Both the position numbers and the translations under genes were made by a program. Positions 60,779 through 64,000 of a stretch of DNA of 64,000 nt are shown one piece after another (position 1 is the first letter of the stretch; every line of letters begins with the position of its first letter). This stretch comes from Sphingomonas sp. HMP9. Lineage in GTDB: Bacteria; Pseudomonadota; Alphaproteobacteria; Sphingomonadales; Sphingomonadaceae. The notes under the pieces were generated by a model. That model made no database searches. It was not told where the DNA came from and saw nothing but the letters and a program-made list of their open reading frames with translations. The stretch spans positions 834,501-898,500 of the forward strand of contig NZ_AP022673.1 of NCBI RefSeq assembly GCF_013374115.1. Reading direction: 5' to 3'.

Positions 60779-62460
60779 GCGTCCACTCCCCTCGCCTCCG
60801 ACGCTGCTGCCTTGGCGGCCTCTTCTGCGACAAGTTCCTTTTTGGATAGCTTGCCGATCAGCGTCTTGGGCAGAGTGTCGCGGATTTCGACCTCGCGGGG
60901 AAGCTCGATCTTGCTGATCTTGTCACGCAGAAAATCACGCAGTTCGAGCGGGGTAGCCACCGCTCCTTCGGCCAGCACAACAAAGGCCTTGGGCGATTGG
61001 CCGCGGTATTTGTCGGGCACGCCGATGACCACCGCCTCGAGCACGGCGGGGTGTTCGTACAGCGCCTCCTCGATCACGCGCGGATAGACGTTGTAGCCGC
61101 CAGCGAGGATCAGGTCCTTGATCCGGTCGACGATGAACAGATAGCCGTCCGCATCGAGATGGCCGACGTCGCCGGTGCGCAACGCGCCGTCGACGAACAG
61201 GTCGGCGGTCGCGGCGGGCTTGTGCCAATAGCCTTGCGTGATCTGGGGACCGCGGGCGCAGATCTCGCCATTCTCGCCGATCGGCAGCAGCCGGGACGGG
61301 TCCTCGCGGTCGCGGATCTCGATAGTCGTGCCGGGGAATGGCAGGCCCGCCGAGCCCGGCTTGTTGATTCCCCCGATCGGATTGCAGGTGATGATCGGCG
61401 AGGCCTCAGACAGCCCGTAGCCCTCGACGAGCTTGGCGCCGGTCGCCGCCTCGAACGCGGTGCGGACCTCGGCGGGCAGCGGCGCACCACCCGAGATGCA
61501 CGCATGAATCGAGGACAGGTCGACCGTCTGCGTATCCGCCGCGGTGGTGATCGCGGCGTAGATCGTCGGCACCGCGGGGAAATAGCTCGGCTTGGTCCGC
61601 GCGATCGTCTTGAGCAGCTGCTGCAATTCGAAGCGCGGCAGCAGGATCATCTCCGCGCCGGTACGGATCGAATAGGTCAGCACGGTGGTCAGTGCGAAGA
61701 CGTGGAACAGCGGCAGTGCGCCCATCACGCGGTCCTGATGCGGCTGTTCGCCCCCGACGAACACCACCATCGCATCGGCGTTCGCGACCAGGTTCGCATG
61801 ACTGAGCATGGCCGCCTTGGGCTCGCCGGTCGTGCCGCCGGTATATTGCAGCACCGCGACCTCGTTCGGAGCGACGTCGACCGGCGCTGGCGCGCCCTTC
61901 GCCTTCAACAGCGTATCAAACGTCAGATGACGCGCGTCGTTCGGCGCTCGAGCGATCTCGGCGCGCTTGAAGATCCGATAGGCGATCGACTTCACCGTCG
62001 GCAGCGCACCCGCGATCGGGCAGGTGATGACGTGCTTCACGCCCATCTGCCCGGCCACCTTGAGCACCCGCGCATAGATTTCGGTAATGTCGCAGGTGGC
62101 GATGATCGTCGCGCCCGAATCCTCGAGCAGATGCGCCAGCTCGCGCTCGACATAGAGTGGGTTCACATTGACGACGACGCCGCCCGCCTTGAGGATCGCG
62201 AAGAACAGGATCGGATAATAAGGCGTGTTCGGCAGGCAGAGCGCGACGCGCGTGCCCTTCACGACGCCGAGATCCTGGAGGCCCCGCGCGGCGCAGTCGA
62301 CGGACTCGCCGAGCTCTGCATAGGTCAGCGTGCGCCCCATGAAATCGAGCACGTTGCGCGACCCGAACCGGCGGACCGACGTGTCGAGCATGTCGCCCAG
62401 CAACCGCGGTTCGCCCAGCAATGGCGCGCCGATCGCTGTGCCCCCGGAAGTGTCCTGCAT
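60775..62460 (-). CDS. Long-chain acyl-CoA ligase (FadD-like)
   Basis: AMP-forming ligase that activates fatty acids for beta-oxidation, 561 residues from the adopted start. It has YTGGTTGEPKAAMLSHANL, EGYGLSEASPIITCNPIGG, RTGDVGHLDADGYLFIVDRIKDLI and the C-terminal lysine in PKTLIGKLSKKEL. The frame starts earlier with ATGs at 62493 and 62472, but the ATG at 62460 alone has GGAG close upstream. It is followed by merR with an overlap of four bases and is divergent from the thiolase and 3-hydroxyacyl-CoA dehydrogenase genes. A strong palindrome lies upstream. Confidence 0.92.
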   Translation of the reverse strand: MQDTSGGTAIGAPLLGEPRLLGDMLDTSVRRFGSRNVLDFMGRTLTYAELGESVDCAARGLQDLGVVKGTRVALCLPNTPYYPILFFAILKAGGVVVNVNPLYVERELAHLLEDSGATIIATCDITEIYARVLKVAGQMGVKHVITCPIAGALPTVKSIAYRIFKRAEIARAPNDARHLTFDTLLKAKGAPAPVDVAPNEVAVLQYTGGTTGEPKAAMLSHANLVANADAMVVFVGGEQPHQDRVMGALPLFHVFALTTVLTYSIRTGAEMILLPRFELQQLLKTIARTKPSYFPAVPTIYAAITTAADTQTVDLSSIHACISGGAPLPAEVRTAFEAATGAKLVEGYGLSEASPIITCNPIGGINKPGSAGLPFPGTTIEIRDREDPSRLLPIGENGEICARGPQITQGYWHKPAATADLFVDGALRTGDVGHLDADGYLFIVDRIKDLILAGGYNVYPRVIEEALYEHPAVLEAVVIGVPDKYRGQSPKAFVVLAEGAVATPLELRDFLRDKISKIELPREVEIRDTLPKTLIGKLSKKELVAEEAAKAAASEARGVDA

Positions 62461-62506
62461 CTCGCTCTCCATAACTCGATGTGCGTAAGCCATATTGTCG
62501 GCCGCT

Positions 62507-62526
62507 TCACCTTGACGTAAAGGTGA
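62507..62526. promoter_or_regulatory. Candidate MerR-family operator
   Basis: A 20-bp near-perfect inverted repeat, TCACCTT and AAGGTGA around GACGTA, with one mismatched pair. It is 46 bp before the ligase start and 65 bp before the thiolase start, in their shared promoter region. MerR operators are typically 18-20 bp palindromes between the -35 and -10 elements. Confidence 0.6.
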
Positions 62527-62591
62527 GGTATCGCACCTTAAGGGTAACCCGCAAGCGTTAACCGGGTCGACCGCAATATGAGAGGATCATC

Positions 62592-63728
62592 GTGACCAAC
62601 GTCGTCATCGCCGGGTACGCCCGTTCGCCGTTCCACCTCGCAGGCAAGGGCGAGCTCGCCCGCGTCCGTCCCGACGACCTCGCCGCGCAGACGATTCGCG
62701 GGTTGCTCGACAAGACCGGCGTCGATCCCGCCGAGATCGAGGACATCATCCTCGGCTGCGCGTTCCCCGAGGGCGAGCAGGGTCTCAACGTCGCCAAGCT
62801 GATCGCGCAGATCGCCGACCTGCCGATCTCGGTCGGTGGCATGACGGTCAACCGGTTCTGCGGATCGTCGATGAGCGCGATCCACATCGCGTTCGGACAG
62901 ATCGCAGTCGGGGCCGGCGAGGCGTTCATCTGCGCCGGGCTCGAGTCGATGAGCCGCGTGCCGATGGGCGGCTACAACCCCCTCCCCAACCCCGCGCTCG
63001 CGAAGAAGAGCGCCGGCGCATACATGGGCATGGGCGAGACCGCCGAGAACGTCGCGCGCCAATACCAGATCACGCGCGCCGAGCAGGACGCGTTCGCGGT
63101 GAAGAGCCAGGACAAGGCCGCCGCGGCGCGCACCGATGGCCGACTGGCTGACGAGATCGTGACGATCCAGACCAAGGCTGGCCCGGTCAGCCAGGACGGC
63201 ACGATCCGCGCCGGAACCACCACCGAAGCGCTCGCCGGCCTGAAGCCTGCGTTCAGCAGCGACGGTTCGGTGACCGCCGGCACGTCCTCGCCGCTGACCG
63301 ATGGCGCGTCCGCGGTGCTGGTCACCTCGGAGGAGTTCGCCAAGAAGCATGGCCTCACGATCCTCGCACGGATCAAGTCGATCGGCGTGTCGGGTTGCGC
63401 GCCCGAGACGATGGGCCTCGGCCCGATCGGTGCGTCGAAAAAGGCGCTCGAGCGTGCCGGGATCACCGTCGCCGACCTCGATGTGGTCGAGATCAACGAG
63501 GCGTTCGCGAGCCAGGCGATCGCCTGCATCCGCGATCTCGGACTGAAGGACGAGACGATCAACCTCGATGGCGGCGCGATCGCGATCGGCCATCCGCTCG
63601 GCGCGACCGGCGCGCGGATCGTCGGCAAGGCGGCTTCGCTGCTGTCGCGCGAGGGCGGCCGTTATGCGCTCGCCACCCAGTGCATCGGTGGCGGTCAGGG
63701 CATCGCAACGGTGCTGGAGCGCGCATGA
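62592..63728 (+). CDS. Acetyl-CoA acyltransferase (FadA-type thiolase)
   Basis: Final beta-oxidation step, cleaving 3-ketoacyl-CoA with CoA. The 378-residue protein has the acylated cysteine Cys90 in VNRFCGSSMSAIH, NEAFASQAIACI, GGAIAIGHPLGATGARI with the catalytic histidine, and the second cysteine in ATQCIGGGQGIA. The GTG at 62592 follows GAGAGGATCATC, a fair ribosome-binding site. Its end overlaps the next gene, a 3-hydroxyacyl-CoA dehydrogenase, in an ATGA junction, so the two form the fadA-fadB-like pair. Confidence 0.93.
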   Translation: MTNVVIAGYARSPFHLAGKGELARVRPDDLAAQTIRGLLDKTGVDPAEIEDIILGCAFPEGEQGLNVAKLIAQIADLPISVGGMTVNRFCGSSMSAIHIAFGQIAVGAGEAFICAGLESMSRVPMGGYNPLPNPALAKKSAGAYMGMGETAENVARQYQITRAEQDAFAVKSQDKAAAARTDGRLADEIVTIQTKAGPVSQDGTIRAGTTTEALAGLKPAFSSDGSVTAGTSSPLTDGASAVLVTSEEFAKKHGLTILARIKSIGVSGCAPETMGLGPIGASKKALERAGITVADLDVVEINEAFASQAIACIRDLGLKDETINLDGGAIAIGHPLGATGARIVGKAASLLSREGGRYALATQCIGGGQGIATVLERA

Positions 63729-64000
63729 TGGTCGATCAGGTGAAAAAGGTCTGCGTCATCGGCGCAGGCGTGATGGGCGCGGGCATTGCGGCGCAAATCG
63801 CGAACGCCGGCATTCCTGTGCTGCTGCTCGACATCGTACCCCGTGAGGGCGACGATCGCGACGCCGTGGCGAAGGGCGCCGTCGCCAAGATGCTCAAGAC
63901 CGACCCCGCGCCTTTCATGTCGAAGCGTGCGGCCAAGCTGGTCGAGACGGGCAATATCGACGACCATCTGGACCGGGTCGCCGAGTGCGACTGGATCGTC
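63725..64000 (+). CDS. 3-hydroxyacyl-CoA dehydrogenase (FadB-type), 3' truncated by the window edge
   Basis: The first 92 residues are visible: MMVDQVKKVCVIGAGVMGAG, the NAD-binding GxGxxG start of the 3-hydroxyacyl-CoA dehydrogenase domain, then AAQIANAGIPVLLLDI. The start overlaps the thiolase stop; the second ATG at 63728 is also possible. The visible start places the dehydrogenase domain first, so it could be a dehydrogenase-hydratase fusion in the order opposite to E. coli FadB or a stand-alone dehydrogenase; the rest of the gene is needed. Role: NAD-dependent oxidation of 3-hydroxyacyl-CoA in the same operon as the thiolase. Confidence 0.9.
   Translation, partial: MMVDQVKKVCVIGAGVMGAGIAAQIANAGIPVLLLDIVPREGDDRDAVAKGAVAKMLKTDPAPFMSKRAAKLVETGNIDDHLDRVAECDWIV

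Overview
The window is GC-rich chromosomal DNA that looks like a sphingomonad (Sphingomonadaceae, Alphaproteobacteria). The grounds are five TonB-dependent outer-membrane receptors, the aerobic cobalamin pathway, tightly overlapping ATGA gene junctions, several fatty-acid and aromatic-aldehyde oxidation genes, and the short inverted intergenic repeats common in this group. The assignment rests on gene content; no rRNA or tRNA gene is visible.

Layout. 1-7.9 kb: a siderophore-type TonB receptor cut by the left edge, a glutathione S-transferase, a second TonB receptor behind a candidate tandem Pho box, a periplasmic M3 peptidase and a small acidic protein. 7.9-25.4 kb: a cobalamin block on the minus strand, cobW-cobN-cobG-cobH-cobI-cobJ then cobL-cobE-cobM-cobB-cobA-cobF, with cobK lying antisense between cobJ and cobL. 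Two cobalamin riboswitches precede cobW and a NiCoT nickel/cobalt permease; an S9 oligopeptidase follows. 25.4-39 kb: a catabolic region with a cytochrome P450 gene split by an IS256-family element, an SDR, a GMC oxidoreductase, a TetR regulator and an operon of thiolase, acyl-CoA ligase and two acyl-CoA dehydrogenases, then a small TonB-domain protein and an aldehyde dehydrogenase.

39-47 kb: a third TonB receptor, a KaiC-like ATPase with a hybrid histidine kinase, a uracil/hypoxanthine DNA glycosylase and a DedA protein. 47-53 kb: a minus-strand operon of unusual composition (desaturase, PhnD-like binding protein without a signal peptide, serine acetyltransferase, class I glutamine amidotransferase with an in-frame stop, TonB receptor). 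53-60 kb: a phosphate-scavenging locus, with phoD divergent from a TonB receptor and a PhoX-family phosphatase, and two facing Pho-box candidates between them. 60-64 kb: a fatty-acid locus with a MerR regulator, a long-chain acyl-CoA ligase, a thiolase and the start of a 3-hydroxyacyl-CoA dehydrogenase.

How it works together. The cob genes cover uroporphyrinogen III to cobyrinic acid a,c-diamide plus the large cobaltochelatase subunit; cobS and cobT are not here. B12 would switch off cobW and cobalt uptake through the two riboswitches. Phosphate limitation, through PhoB, is inferred to control phoD, the receptor-phoX pair and at least one other receptor. The clearest damage is the IS insertion in the P450 gene and the TGA codon inside the catalytic motif of the amidotransferase.
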